Shown: positions 43,778-53,261, numbered from the stretch's first letter. The stretch: 64,000 nucleotides of DNA from Catellatospora paridis (GCF_009720365.1 NZ_ML769313.1:702980-766979), one strand, 5' to 3'. The notes: generated from the sequence alone by a model not told the origin. Numbers and translations: made by a program.

Positions 43778-45793
43778 TCAGGCCGGGACGAAGCGGGCCG
43801 CGTCGGCGACCACGTACCCGTCGGTGGCCTCGGTGCGGATCAGCACGCTCGCCCCGGCCGGCGAGGAGCCCGCGGGCAGCGTGAACGTGCCCAGCGACGC
43901 CCACTGGCCGCCGCCGGTGCGCTGGTCGACGGTCCGGGTGGTGACGGTGCCGCCCGCGCACACGTCGACCGGCACGTTGCTCGCCCGGTTGGCGTGCGAG
44001 GTCCAGCGCAGGAACACCTGGTAGGAGCCGGTCACCGGGATGGTCGGGGTGAACCGCAGCCGGTTGACGCCCTTGCCGGTGTTGTCGTCGTGCTCGTAGT
44101 CCGGCCCGTGATACCCGGCGATCGAGGTGGACTTGAGCCAGACGCCCGCCCGGGTGACCCCGGCCGAGGTCGAGCTGTCCAGGATGATCTCGCCGGGCGC
44201 GGTCGGCGGCCAGGTCAGCAGCTGGCCGTCGGCGCGCAGTCGGGCCTGCAGGGCGGCGATCGGCACCTGCTGCACGGCCGACCCGGCGGTGATCGCGAGG
44301 TGTGCGGCGGTCGCCGCCGACTGCGCGAGGATCATGAACACGGGTTCCATCCGGATCGAGCCGTACGCGATGTGGCTCGCCGACAGGCACACCGGCACGA
44401 GCAGGTTCGCGCACTGCGACTCGTACGGGGTGATCGCCCGGTAGCTGATCGGGAACGGCTGTGGCACGCCGATCTGCACGTCGCCCTCGTTCTTCAGCCC
44501 GCCCGCGACGACGACCCGCTGGCAGTTGTGCGAGTCCATGGTGTAGCTGGCCAGCCCGACCGAGTCGTTCGGCAGGCGGCCGCCGCGGCAGTCCGCCTCG
44601 GTCATCACATACGCCGAGACCATCCGCCGCGCCTCCCGGACGTACAGCTGGGTGGGCCAGCCGCCGTTGCCGGTGAACTCGTCCGCGGCCAGCCCCCACG
44701 ACGCGGTCGCGCTGCGGATCGAGGCGGGCAGCCGCGGGTCGTTGGCGAGGAACCACATCAGTCCCTGCTGGTAGACGCGGTGCTCCTCGACCATGCTCGC
44801 GCGTGCGACGTAGGAGGCGGTCGGGTAGCCGTAGTTCTGGCCGATGAAGTCGGTCGAGAACGCCCCGTCGTTGTTGGAGTCGGTCTTGCCGCCGCCGACC
44901 TGGTGCGTGGTGAAGAACGGCCCGGTGTACCCGGCCTGCACGTAACGGGCCAGCGGCTCGTAGCGGATCGCGTCGTAGCCCACCGGCTTGGCGAACGGGA
45001 TCCGGTTGCCCGCCTGGGTCAGGCACATCCGGAAGTTGTACGCCTGGATCCGCCCGTCCCCGCTGCCCGCCGGTGCGACCGGGGCCGCCGAGATGCCCGG
45101 CAGCAGCCCGCTGGCCGCGCTGCCCGGGGTCACGTACGGGTCGACGAACCGGTTGAACTGGTGCCCGCTGCGCAACTGCACTCCGTTGATCGTCTCGCCG
45201 TACACGCTGTTGGCCTCGCGCCCCGCCGTCCAGCCGACCCCGGCCCGCGCCAGCAGGTCACCCTCGTACGTCGCGTCGACGAACATCGGGCCCCGGAACA
45301 CCTGCCCGCTGTCGCAGGCCAGCTCGCTGATCCGGTTGCCGGCCATGGTCACCCCGGTCAGCCGGGTGTTCAGGTAGACCGGCACGCCCGCCTCGGCCAG
45401 CAGCTCGTCGAAGATCACGGCGGCGACGTGCGGCTCGAACGTGAACCGGGCCGGTGAGGTCGGCGTGACGGCGGTGCCGTTGTACTTCGCGTACACCCGG
45501 CGGTAGAACTCGCCGGCCAGGCCACCGATGGCCGTCTTGACGCCGCTGTCGGTCATGCCGAGGCCACCGGTGGACAGGCCGCCGACGTGGGAGCCCGGCT
45601 CGACGATCAGCGCGCTGCGGCCCAGCCGCCGCGCGGTGACCGCAGCGGCGATGCCGGCCGAGGTCGCGCCGTAGATCACCAGGTCCGCGGTGACGACGGC
45701 GGCGGCCAGGGCGGGTAGCGAGACGGCCGGGACGGCGGCGACGACCAGGGTCGCGGTGCCCAGGCGCAGGACATGGCGGCGGGTGTACGGCAT
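43778..45793 (-). CDS. Secreted FAD-dependent oxidoreductase with C-terminal CBM-like domain
   Basis: A 671-residue protein exported by the Tat path (YTRRHVLRLGTATLVVAAV). The FAD-binding motif is DLVIYGATSAGIAAAVTARRLG with the second FAD strand VEPGSHVGGLSTGGLG, as in the FAD_oxidored (PF12831) family. The last 130 residues (from about 540) form a beta-sandwich like the golvesin/xanthan-lyase CBM (WTSHANRASNVPVDV). Tat export fits folding with FAD inside. ATG 45793 has CAGGAG upstream. The substrate is probably a sugar or a polymer end, but this is not proven. Confidence 0.82.
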   Translation of the reverse strand: MPYTRRHVLRLGTATLVVAAVPAVSLPALAAAVVTADLVIYGATSAGIAAAVTARRLGRSALIVEPGSHVGGLSTGGLGMTDSGVKTAIGGLAGEFYRRVYAKYNGTAVTPTSPARFTFEPHVAAVIFDELLAEAGVPVYLNTRLTGVTMAGNRISELACDSGQVFRGPMFVDATYEGDLLARAGVGWTAGREANSVYGETINGVQLRSGHQFNRFVDPYVTPGSAASGLLPGISAAPVAPAGSGDGRIQAYNFRMCLTQAGNRIPFAKPVGYDAIRYEPLARYVQAGYTGPFFTTHQVGGGKTDSNNDGAFSTDFIGQNYGYPTASYVARASMVEEHRVYQQGLMWFLANDPRLPASIRSATASWGLAADEFTGNGGWPTQLYVREARRMVSAYVMTEADCRGGRLPNDSVGLASYTMDSHNCQRVVVAGGLKNEGDVQIGVPQPFPISYRAITPYESQCANLLVPVCLSASHIAYGSIRMEPVFMILAQSAATAAHLAITAGSAVQQVPIAALQARLRADGQLLTWPPTAPGEIILDSSTSAGVTRAGVWLKSTSIAGYHGPDYEHDDNTGKGVNRLRFTPTIPVTGSYQVFLRWTSHANRASNVPVDVCAGGTVTTRTVDQRTGGGQWASLGTFTLPAGSSPAGASVLIRTEATDGYVVADAARFVPA

Positions 45794-45875
45794 GGGACGC
45801 TCCTGATCGGCAGACGATCGGTCAGGGGAGCGCGCCGCCGCACCCGGCACCAAGGATCAAGCTCCCATCGACCGC

Positions 45876-45888
45876 TGTCAAGCGCTCC
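45876..45888 (-). promoter_or_regulatory. Promoter with LacI-type half operator
   Basis: On the minus strand GGAGCGCTT runs directly into TTGACA (45881-45876), about 83 bp before the start codon of the FAD oxidoreductase. The overlap of GAGCGCT with a -35 box is a common design for sugar-repressed genes. Confidence 0.5.
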
Positions 45889-45913
45889 GCCGCGTCCGGC
45901 CCCGGCCGGGCGT

Positions 45914-45994
45914 CATGATCGCTCGACTTGCCAGGCAGGTGGGCTGATGCGCGCTCAAGATACGCACAGGTGCCCGGCAGGTCGAGCGATCATG
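45914..45994. repeat. Palindromic dispersed element, copy B
   Basis: The outer arms, 45914-45937 and 45971-45994, pair with two mismatches. The right half, GCTCAAGATACGCACAGGTG, matches the complement of the element at 4575-4631 (copy A). It sits between a DUF574 methyltransferase and the FAD oxidoreductase. Confidence 0.8.
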
Positions 45995-46000
45995 GGCGGG

Positions 46001-46741
46001 TCACTTGGTCGCGACGCCGCCCCAGAACGCGTCGGGGACCTGCTCGGGGGTGCCGTCGGGGCGCCAGTCGGCGACCGGGACGATGCCGTCGGCGGTGACC
46101 TGCCAGCGGCCGAGCAGCTTGCCGAAGTCGGCGGGTTCGCGCATGTGGAAGCCGGGGCCCATCATCGCCAGCGCCGCGGGGTAGGCGGCCAGCTCCATGG
46201 CGTCGAAGTCGAACGCCAGCCGACTGCCCGCCGGGACCAGGTCGTACATCGCGTCCAGCGCGCGGGCCAGGGTCGTGTCGTCGAGGAACGCGGCCAGGCC
46301 CAGGAAGATCAGCCCGACCGGGCGGGTGGCGTGGTCGGGCAGCGCCCGGTCGAGCGCGGCGGCGTCGATGCTCCGCGGCGCGGCGGCGTCCCCCAGCACG
46401 TACGCCACGCCGGGACGGTCGCCCAGCAGTGCCTGGCCGGCCGCGACGATCTCCGGGTCCACGTCGGTGTAGAGGACCCGCGCGTCCGGCGCGGTCTCGT
46501 GCACGTTGCCCTGGGCGGGGATGCCCGCGCCGAAGACGAGGAACTGGTTCACGCCCTCGGCGGCCAGCTGCCGCGTCGCCCGGCCGGAGAACGCCCGCAG
46601 CGAGCGGAAGATCTCCGCGCACGGCCCGTACGCGCCCTCGAAGGCGTGCGCGGCGGCGACGTCGATCGGGTAGTGGCGGGTGCCGCCCAGCCAGTAGTCG
46701 ATCATCCGGGCGGTGCTCGGGGCCTGCGGGTCCGTCGTCAT
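46001..46741 (-). CDS. DUF574-type SAM-dependent methyltransferase
   Basis: A 246-residue protein with the actinobacterial DUF574 signature ARMIDYWLGGTRHYPID at residues 11-27, the binding motif FLVFGAGIPAQGNVHE and VLYTDVDPEIVAAG. These SAM-dependent enzymes are abundant in actinomycetes and mostly of unknown substrate. AAGGAGAAG lies before the ATG. Confidence 0.88.
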   Translation of the reverse strand: MTTDPQAPSTARMIDYWLGGTRHYPIDVAAAHAFEGAYGPCAEIFRSLRAFSGRATRQLAAEGVNQFLVFGAGIPAQGNVHETAPDARVLYTDVDPEIVAAGQALLGDRPGVAYVLGDAAAPRSIDAAALDRALPDHATRPVGLIFLGLAAFLDDTTLARALDAMYDLVPAGSRLAFDFDAMELAAYPAALAMMGPGFHMREPADFGKLLGRWQVTADGIVPVADWRPDGTPEQVPDAFWGGVATK

Positions 46742-46951
46742 CGAGTCTTCTCCTTAAGCGAGGCGCGATCTGCATTCTCGCACCGTCGTGACCGGACGGT
46801 GCCGGTGCGGCCGTGCCTGCGCGTTCGCCGCCGTGGCACGCGAGCGCCGCCGCCGCGCCCGAGCACGACCGAAAAACCGCACCTGACGTCGTATGGAGTA
46901 AACGCGTGTTCCGGGGTGCCCGGCGGCTTAACAACCGTTACGGTCGAACCC

Positions 46952-47749
46952 ATGAGCAACGTGACCCGTGACGTGTTCGACGACAAGGTGTCCGCCTGGC
47001 GGCAGTGGCAGGACGCGCCCTGGGGCCGGTTGCGCTACACCCTCGCCGAGCACAACATCGCGCGCCACCTCGACGGACGCCGCCTGCGCATCCTCGACGT
47101 GGCCGGCGGCAACGGCGTGGAGGCGGTCCGCTACGCGGCCGCGGGGCACCAGATCACCCTCGTCGACTACTCGCCGCAGATGCTGGTCTCCGCGCGCTCG
47201 CTGGCCGAGTCCACCGGCGTGGCACAGCGGGTCACCGTGATCGAGTCCGACGTCGCGAAGCTCGGCGACGTCGTCGAGCAGGGCGGCTACGACCTGGTGC
47301 TGTGCCACAACCTGCTGCCGTACGTGGCCGACGTGGAGTCCACGCTGTCCACCGTCATGGCGCCGCTGGCCGAGGGCGGCCTGCTCAGCATCATCGCCGG
47401 CAACGCCCACTCCGAGCCGCTGCGCGCGGCCATCCGCGACATGGACCTGACCGCGGCGTACGAGACCCTCGACGCCGCCGAACGGTTCACCCACACGTTC
47501 AACACCCCGGTCTACCCGCGTACCGCCGAGGAGGTGTGCACCGCGCTGCGCCGCCTGGGCGCGGGTGTGCTCGGCCATTACGGCATCCGCTCGGTGTGCG
47601 ACTACATCCCCGACGACGAGCGCAAGTACGACGCGTCGTTCTTCGCCGAGCTGGAGCGCCTGGAGATAGCGCTGTCTGACCGCATGCCGTTCCCGCTGAC
47701 CGCACGGCTGTTCCACCTGATCGCGAGCGCGCCCGTCACAGCTGGGTGA
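46952..47749 (+). CDS. SAM-dependent methyltransferase
   Basis: A 265-residue class I methyltransferase, closest in style to the CmoM/SmtA group: FDDKVSAWRQWQDAPWGRLRY, motif I LDVAGGNGVEAVRYAAAGH, VDYSPQML and DLVLCHNLLPYV. CmoM methylates tRNA cmo5U in enterobacteria; the actinobacterial role is not certain. ATG 46952 is the start; the long in-frame extension back to 45773 is not coding. Its stop lies inside the 3' end of the opposite-strand gene by 14 bp. Confidence 0.85.
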   Translation: MSNVTRDVFDDKVSAWRQWQDAPWGRLRYTLAEHNIARHLDGRRLRILDVAGGNGVEAVRYAAAGHQITLVDYSPQMLVSARSLAESTGVAQRVTVIESDVAKLGDVVEQGGYDLVLCHNLLPYVADVESTLSTVMAPLAEGGLLSIIAGNAHSEPLRAAIRDMDLTAAYETLDAAERFTHTFNTPVYPRTAEEVCTALRRLGAGVLGHYGIRSVCDYIPDDERKYDASFFAELERLEIALSDRMPFPLTARLFHLIASAPVTAG

Positions 47750-48905
47750 GCACGTTGAAATCGAGCCGGTCGGCCTCGGCGAGGTAGATGCGCTGGCGGG
47801 CGTGCCGCCGGCGCATCGCGATCGCCCCGCGCGGCCCCTCGTAGGTGACCGCGTCGGCACCCGACCCGATGGCCCGCACGTCCAGCGAACCCGCCCGGTT
47901 GATCAGCGCGGCGAGCAGCAGCACGCCCTCGTAGCAGGACTCGCCGAGGCTGCCCGGCTGCGGCGCCTCGATGCCGAAGCGGCGCGCGTACTGGCCGTGG
48001 AAGTCGAGGTTCTCCGGGGTCACCAGCGTCGCGAAGAAGCCGGCGGTGCTGAACAGGCCACGGGTGGCGTGCGCGCCGCTGGCCATCAGCATGTTCTCGT
48101 CCATCAGCGTGCTCAGCCGCAGGCAGCGCTGGTCCAGCCCGGATGCGGCGAAGGCCCGGTTGAAGCGCACCGCGTCGTTGCCGACCAGCAGCATCAGCAC
48201 CGCGTCCGCGGCGCTGCGCTCGACGCGCCTGAGCACGTCGGCGAAGCCGTGCACGCCCAGCGGCAAAAACGCCTGCCCGCACACCTGCGTGCCCGACTCC
48301 ACCGCGTACCGGTGCGCGGCCGCCGCGGTCCGGCGCGGCCACACGTAGTCGTTGCCGACGATGAACCAGCGTTTCACCCGGTGCTCCCCGGCCAGCAGCC
48401 GCATCGCGGGCAGCAGCTGCTCGTCGGGCGTCTCACTGGTCAGGAACACGCCTTCGGTGCGCTCGCCGCCCTCGTACAGGGCGGTGTAGACGTACGGGAC
48501 GCGGTGCGCGATCCGGGGCGCGAGCGCCTGGCGCACCGAGGAGATGTGCCAGCCGGTGACCCCGTGCACCGCGCCGAGCGACACCAGGGCCTCGACCTCG
48601 GCGGCGACCCGTTCGGGGGCGGCCCCGCCGTCGACCGGCACCAGGCTCAGCTCGCGGCCGAGCACGCCGCCGTTGCGGTTGACCTCCTCCACGGCGAGCT
48701 GCGCGCACAGCTCGCAGGTCGGGCCGAAGATCCCGGCCGGGCCCTGCATCGGGAACACCAGTGCCACGTGGACGGACTCGCCGAGGGTGCCCGTGGGCCG
48801 GCCGGGCAGTCCGGGGACGACCAGGCCGGGTAACCGCTGCGGCGGTACGGGCATGGGCACATGTTCTCCCGCATCGGTCATGATCTCCAGACGGTTCCCG
48901 AACAT
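47736..48905 (-). CDS. AmiC/UrtA-like binding-fold protein, apparently cytosolic
   Basis: A 389-residue periplasmic-binding-protein fold (Leu/amide/urea type): VHVALVFPMQGPAGIFGPTCELCAQLAVEEVN at the start and WFIVGNDYVWPRRTAAAAHRY at the hinge. It has no signal peptide or lipobox, so it acts inside the cell as AmiC does when it regulates amidase genes. ATG 48905 has AGAAGGG 4 nt upstream; ATG 48923 is possible. It is divergent from a MarR gene. A urea or amide sensor is the best guess given the urease operon later in the window. Confidence 0.78.
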   Translation of the reverse strand: MFGNRLEIMTDAGEHVPMPVPPQRLPGLVVPGLPGRPTGTLGESVHVALVFPMQGPAGIFGPTCELCAQLAVEEVNRNGGVLGRELSLVPVDGGAAPERVAAEVEALVSLGAVHGVTGWHISSVRQALAPRIAHRVPYVYTALYEGGERTEGVFLTSETPDEQLLPAMRLLAGEHRVKRWFIVGNDYVWPRRTAAAAHRYAVESGTQVCGQAFLPLGVHGFADVLRRVERSAADAVLMLLVGNDAVRFNRAFAASGLDQRCLRLSTLMDENMLMASGAHATRGLFSTAGFFATLVTPENLDFHGQYARRFGIEAPQPGSLGESCYEGVLLLAALINRAGSLDVRAIGSGADAVTYEGPRGAIAMRRRHARQRIYLAEADRLDFNVLTQL

Positions 48906-48952
48906 GTGGCCCTTCTGTAGCATGAGTCACGTCCACCGGCCGAGGAGGGACC

Positions 48953-49402
48953 TTGCCCGCCCCAGCGCCCCACGGTCCGACGCCCGATCTGCTGCAGCTG
49001 ATCACCCACGCGGAACGCCTGCTGCAGCGGCGGCTGTCGGCGATCCTGCGCGCCGAGCAGTGCCCGCCCGAGGCATGGCGCGTGTTGGCGCTGCTCGCGG
49101 CCGAGGGCGGACGCCCGATGACGGAGGTCGCCGACGGCGCGTTCCTGCCGCCCGGCACCCTGACCAAGGTCGTCGACCAGCTCGTCGAGCACAGCCTGGT
49201 GTACCGCCGGGTCGATCCGCTCGACCGCCGCCGCATCCGCGCCTACCTCAGCCCACGCGGCCGCCAGCTGCACGACCGCATCGCCGCCCAGGTGCGGGGG
49301 AGCATAGCTGAGCTGGCCATGCCCGAGGGCGAGCGCGATCAGCTCGCCGCGCTGCTGGGCGCGCTGAGCGATGCGCTGTCCCGCCACCCCGCGGCCGCCT
49401 GA
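48953..49402 (+). CDS. MarR-family transcriptional regulator
   Basis: A 149-residue winged-helix regulator: PPEAWRVLALLAAEGGRPMTEVADGAFLPPGTLTKVVDQLVEHSLVYRRVDPLDRRRIRAYLS. The start is TTG 48953 with GGAGGGA 2-8 nt upstream. It is divergent from the AmiC-like protein, which it may control. Confidence 0.88.
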   Translation: MPAPAPHGPTPDLLQLITHAERLLQRRLSAILRAEQCPPEAWRVLALLAAEGGRPMTEVADGAFLPPGTLTKVVDQLVEHSLVYRRVDPLDRRRIRAYLSPRGRQLHDRIAAQVRGSIAELAMPEGERDQLAALLGALSDALSRHPAAA

Positions 49403-49782
49403 CCCCACCGGGGTCATTGCCAAGGGGATAGACCTGCCTTAATATGAAGTCGCAGTGGGCGGGAGCGCTTCCACGGCTCGGGCAGACGCAGAGCCGTTCC
49501 GCGACGGCATCGGGCGAAGGGCCACCGCGTCCGGGGTCCACATCGGCACGGTGTGTTGATGGCGGGACGCGCCGCCGGTATGCCCCGGGCCCGTGTTGCG
49601 CGCGGCGTCACCCCACTTCGCCGACCGATGCTCGACGCCTTGACAGGCTCACCTGACCCGTCCCGGTGCCCGGGGGTACAGCCCGCGCACCGGGACGCCT
49701 TTGTGACCGGTACGCGAACGTGTCCGGTCGTGATCAACAGTCCAATTAGGTCATCGCGGTCGTCGGCTGGTATTAGTTCCCG
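49403..49782. other. 380-bp intergenic stretch
   Basis: No gene is convincing here; the open frame at 49444-49656 has no ribosome site and unusual composition. Visible are a near-palindrome GGGAGCGCTTCC (49461-49472) like cellulose-utilisation operators, and a hairpin with 11-bp arms (49659-49669 and 49687-49697). Confidence 0.6.
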
Positions 49783-50247
49783 GTGACATTCATTCCGCAG
49801 CGCAACAATCTTTTGGGACTCCTTTTCGTGGCGACGGCCGTGGTGGCCGCCGCCGGCGGCTGTGCGCCGGCCGCCGATACGCCCGAAGCTGCCGCCCCGA
49901 CCTCGGCCCCGGCGGTCTCCGCCCCGGCGGACTCGCCCGCCCCCGCCGCCTCGGCTGACGACGGCTGCCCGCCGGACGTCAACCTCATGTACGAGTGGCT
50001 CAAGGCCACCCCCGCCGTCTTCAATGAGATCGACAAGAGCGTCACCGGCATCGGCGAGCCCAAGTGCGCCGACGGCTGGTCGACCGCGATGACCGTGGTC
50101 AAGAACGCGGACCCGCTGGTCGTGCTGTTCAAGTACGAGCCGAACACCGGCAAGTGGATTCCGGTCGGGCTCGGCTCCGACGGCGTATGCGACGGCGCGG
50201 TCAAGGTGCCCGAGGCGGTGCAGGCCAAACTCCACCCCGGCTGCTGA
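49783..50247 (+). CDS. Small lipoprotein of unknown function
   Basis: A 154-residue lipoprotein: MTFIPQRNNLLGLLFVATAV ending at lipobox AAAGGC, an Ala/Pro/Ser linker, then a folded domain of about 100 residues with three Cys (DGCPPDV, EPKCADGW, DGVCDGAV) plus a last residue Cys, which could give two disulfides. GTG start without a clear ribosome site. Family not recognised. Confidence 0.72.
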   Translation: MTFIPQRNNLLGLLFVATAVVAAAGGCAPAADTPEAAAPTSAPAVSAPADSPAPAASADDGCPPDVNLMYEWLKATPAVFNEIDKSVTGIGEPKCADGWSTAMTVVKNADPLVVLFKYEPNTGKWIPVGLGSDGVCDGAVKVPEAVQAKLHPGC

Positions 50248-50251
50248 CGCA

Positions 50252-50293
50252 GAAGGCTCGTCCGCCCCGCGCCGACGGAGCAGGCGAGCCTTC
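50252..50293. terminator. Bidirectional terminator
   Basis: Arms 50252-50260 and 50285-50293 pair over 9 bp; an inner TCCG/CGGA pairing extends the stem. It lies between the lipoprotein gene and the convergent carboxypeptidase gene. Confidence 0.8.
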
Positions 50294-50303
50294 GCTGATC
50301 CGG

Positions 50304-51569
50304 TCAGCGCCGGGCGTGGTTGCCGCGGCGGCGGCGGGCGGCCGCGGAGAGCACGAGACCGGCCGCCGCCACCACCGCGCCGAAGGCGAGCAGGGACGGT
50401 GTGCCCGTGCCGCCCGCGTCCGCGAGCGCGTTCGTGCCCGTGCCCGGGGTGTCGGCCGCCTGGGCGGCCGCCGACGGGTTCGCCGCCGTCGCGCCCGCGT
50501 CGACCAGACGGCCGACCGAGGCGTCCGCGGGCTGGGCGAAGCCCCAGTCGAGCAGCGCCGCACCCTGCTCCCAGCCGCGCAGCGGCACGTACTCGGCGCC
50601 GAGCAGGGTGACGACCAGCCGCCGCCCGTCGCGTTCGGCCGCGCCGACGTAGGTGTGCCGGGCCAGGTCGGTGTAGCCGGTCTTGCCGCCGAGCGCACCC
50701 GGGTAGTTGTCGATCAGCAGGTTCTGGTTCTGGATCTGGAAGCCCTTGTGGTGCTTGCCCTGGTCCGGGATCTGCGTGTACCGGGTGAGGGCGTACTTCT
50801 GGAACAGCGGCTCGGCCAGGCACGCGCGCATGATCAAGGCCAGGTCGTAGGCGCTGGTGAACTGGCCGGGCGCATCGAGGCCCGACGGGGTGACGGCGTG
50901 CGTCTGGAACGCGCCCAGCTTTGCCGCCACCTCGTTCATCTCGTGTACGCCGGCCTCGGTGGTGCCGCCGCCCAGGCGGGCCAGCACGTTGGCGGCGTCG
51001 TTGCCCGACGCCAGCAGCAGCCCCAGCCACAGCGTCTCGACCGTGTACCGGCCGCCTTCGATCAGGCCCGCCGACGAGCTGCCCGGCTCGATGTCGACGT
51101 CCTCGCGGGTGATGGTGACGACGCGTTTCGGGTCGAGCCGCGAGATCATGGTCGCCGCGAGCAGCAGTTTCTGCACACTGGCCGGGGTGGCGTACTCGTG
51201 CGCGCCGCACGCGCCGAGCACCGCGCCGGTGTCGAGGTCGGCGACCACCCACGAGGTGGCGGTCACCTCGGGCGGCGCGCCGGCGGACGCGGGCACGGCC
51301 AGGCCCGCGGTGGCCAGCTCGTCGCCGCCGACGGCACGCAGGACGGGATCGGCCGAGGGCGGCGAGGGGCGCGTCGGCGCGGACACCCGCGGCCCGGCGG
51401 GCTTGGGGCAGGGCGCGACGCGCCAGGTGACGGTATGCGCGGGCACAGTCGCGGTCCGCGCGGCGTGAGCCGCCGCGGCCTCGGGCGACGCGGCGATGAA
51501 GGGGATCGCCAGCGCCGCGGTGGCGGCCGCGAGGATGAGACGCTGCCCTGAATGCGCAAACCTGTTCAT
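50304..51569 (-). CDS. D-alanyl-D-alanine carboxypeptidase, S11 family
   Basis: A 421-residue secreted penicillin-binding protein that trims peptidoglycan stem peptides. Signal peptide to about residue 38, then the catalytic domain with SVQK (the SxxK serine), SGN (SxN) and GGKTGYTD (KTG). A C-terminal TM helix (SLLAFGAVVAAAGLVLSA) with an Arg-rich end anchors it to the membrane. ATG 51569 is used: no Shine-Dalgarno is visible, and a -10-like TACTAGT sits 12 nt before the ATG, so the message may be leaderless. Confidence 0.9.
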   Translation of the reverse strand: MNRFAHSGQRLILAAATAALAIPFIAASPEAAAAHAARTATVPAHTVTWRVAPCPKPAGPRVSAPTRPSPPSADPVLRAVGGDELATAGLAVPASAGAPPEVTATSWVVADLDTGAVLGACGAHEYATPASVQKLLLAATMISRLDPKRVVTITREDVDIEPGSSSAGLIEGGRYTVETLWLGLLLASGNDAANVLARLGGGTTEAGVHEMNEVAAKLGAFQTHAVTPSGLDAPGQFTSAYDLALIMRACLAEPLFQKYALTRYTQIPDQGKHHKGFQIQNQNLLIDNYPGALGGKTGYTDLARHTYVGAAERDGRRLVVTLLGAEYVPLRGWEQGAALLDWGFAQPADASVGRLVDAGATAANPSAAAQAADTPGTGTNALADAGGTGTPSLLAFGAVVAAAGLVLSAAARRRRGNHARR

Positions 51570-51845
51570 GTACGGCAGACTAGTAAAAACCGCCCGTAAG
51601 CGGAGATGTCTTCGCGAAATTGTCACCGCGATCGACCGCGAGAACCGTGATCGTCCGCCGCGGGCGTGCAGGTTCACCGGGTGGTTGTGGCGCCTGCCGT
51701 GGCGAAGGCCGTTGCATGTCTGTCGGGCCGCCGTTCGGGTCGCTGCCATCGGTTGTCCGGTGTGGACACCGTGCGGGCCACCGGTAGAGTCGCCCCGGAC
51801 CCGTGCCCGGTTCGGTCGGCGGCGGACTGTCACGCGAGGAAACTC

Positions 51846-53261
51846 ATGAGCATCGGCGACACTGCCTCATCCAGCACTGGGCGGCAGCGGAGCCGCGCGT
51901 CGAAGCGTCGGTTGGTGCTCGTCGTGGCGGGATTGTTCGCGGCCGCGGTGCTGGCCACGGCCGCGTTCACCGTCGCGTCGGGCGGTCCGGGCACCTGGTT
52001 CGGGTCCGACCCGCCGTCCCCGCCGCAGGCACAGGGCTCGGCCGCCCCGGGCCCGTCGGCGTCGGCGACCCCGAGCCCCGCCGCGTCCGCGTCGGCGCCG
52101 ACGGTCGGGCCCTGCGCCCGTCCCGCGGGGCCCCAGCCGGTCGTGAAGGTGACCGAGGTCAAGATGAGCACCGCCGTCACCGGTTACGGGCGCGAGGGCG
52201 ACACCGAGCCGCTGCCGATGGCCCTCGCGGAGCGGCCCGCGGGCGGCTCCTGGCTGGCGTGGCTCGGCACGAACGGGCGGGTGTACCTCGGCCGGCTCGA
52301 CTGCGACGACAAGCTCGTCGGCACGCCCACCAGCTTCGTCGGCATCGACCTGCAGGACGTGCACGCCGACCGCACCGGCGGGGTCGTGCTGCTGACCCGC
52401 AAGGGCGACTGCGGCGGCGGGAAGCTGTGCGGCGGCTCGTCGAGTCCGTGCAACACCATGCACATGATCCGGTTCGACGACTCGGGCCGCCAGGTCTGGG
52501 AGCGGCAGGTCACCAACCTCGGCGGCAGCCGCACCGGCTACGACGACGGCGCGCGGTTCGTCTGGTGGTACCAGCACCACGGCCGGCTCGCCACCGACGG
52601 CAAGAACTACGCGGCATACTTCGGCGTCGCCATCACCGTGCGCAACGGCTCCTGCGTCGACATCCACGAGGGCGACCGGATGCAGGTGGTCGACGCGAAC
52701 GGCAAGCTGGTGTCCGGGCACCGCGACAGTTTCGAGGTCGGGTGCAGTCACAGCTGGACGACCCGCATCGTGTGGGATCCGCGGACCAGCCACTACGCGA
52801 TGGTCTGCGCGACCGACAACGCATGCCGCATCGCGCAGCCGGACCCGTACCGGACCGTGGCCGCGGGCGCCTGCGACGGCAGCCTGTTCGGCGGTGACCT
52901 CGTGCTAGCCCCGACCAGTGGCTATTGGACCGCGTGGAGCCAGAGCGGCGGCGTGCGGCTGGAGCGCTTCACCACCGGCAAGTCCAACCTCACCGTCAAG
53001 ACCGCGGCCAAGTCGAGCCATCCGCACCTGGTGAGCTACGGGACCGGCCGGATGCTGCTCGCCTGGGCGTCGGGTTCCTCGCTCGCCGCGCAGGTGTACG
53101 ACGCCGCCACCGGCAAGGCCGTGGGCGCGAAGTTCACCGTCAACGTGCGGGACCACGACTACCAGGCATTCAAGGCATACTCGGACGGCAGCGCCGCCTA
53201 CCCCGCCGCGGGTGGCAGCAGCAGGTCGATCCGGATCGCGCGGGTCCTCCCGCTGAGCTGA
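51846..53261 (+). CDS. Membrane-anchored beta-propeller-like protein, unknown
   Basis: A 471-residue protein with an Arg-rich cytosolic tip, one TM helix (RLVLVVAGLFAAAVLATAAF, about 22-41), a Pro/Ser linker and a large extracytoplasmic domain of short beta repeats (SWLAWLGTNGRVYLGRLD, GGVVLLTRKGDCGG, WTTRIVWDPRTSHYAMVC) resembling a propeller. Several Cys pairs suggest disulfides. GAGGAA precedes the ATG. Family not recognised. Confidence 0.78.
   Translation: MSIGDTASSSTGRQRSRASKRRLVLVVAGLFAAAVLATAAFTVASGGPGTWFGSDPPSPPQAQGSAAPGPSASATPSPAASASAPTVGPCARPAGPQPVVKVTEVKMSTAVTGYGREGDTEPLPMALAERPAGGSWLAWLGTNGRVYLGRLDCDDKLVGTPTSFVGIDLQDVHADRTGGVVLLTRKGDCGGGKLCGGSSSPCNTMHMIRFDDSGRQVWERQVTNLGGSRTGYDDGARFVWWYQHHGRLATDGKNYAAYFGVAITVRNGSCVDIHEGDRMQVVDANGKLVSGHRDSFEVGCSHSWTTRIVWDPRTSHYAMVCATDNACRIAQPDPYRTVAAGACDGSLFGGDLVLAPTSGYWTAWSQSGGVRLERFTTGKSNLTVKTAAKSSHPHLVSYGTGRMLLAWASGSSLAAQVYDAATGKAVGAKFTVNVRDHDYQAFKAYSDGSAAYPAAGGSSRSIRIARVLPLS

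Noticed and set aside
45773..46951. A long in-frame N-terminal extension of the methyltransferase at 46952
   Set aside because: The extension is antisense to a DUF574 gene and a dispersed palindrome; the family start is at 46952.
49444..49656. A 70-codon frame in the gap after the MarR gene
   Set aside because: No ribosome site, unusual composition and no recognisable fold; treated as intergenic.
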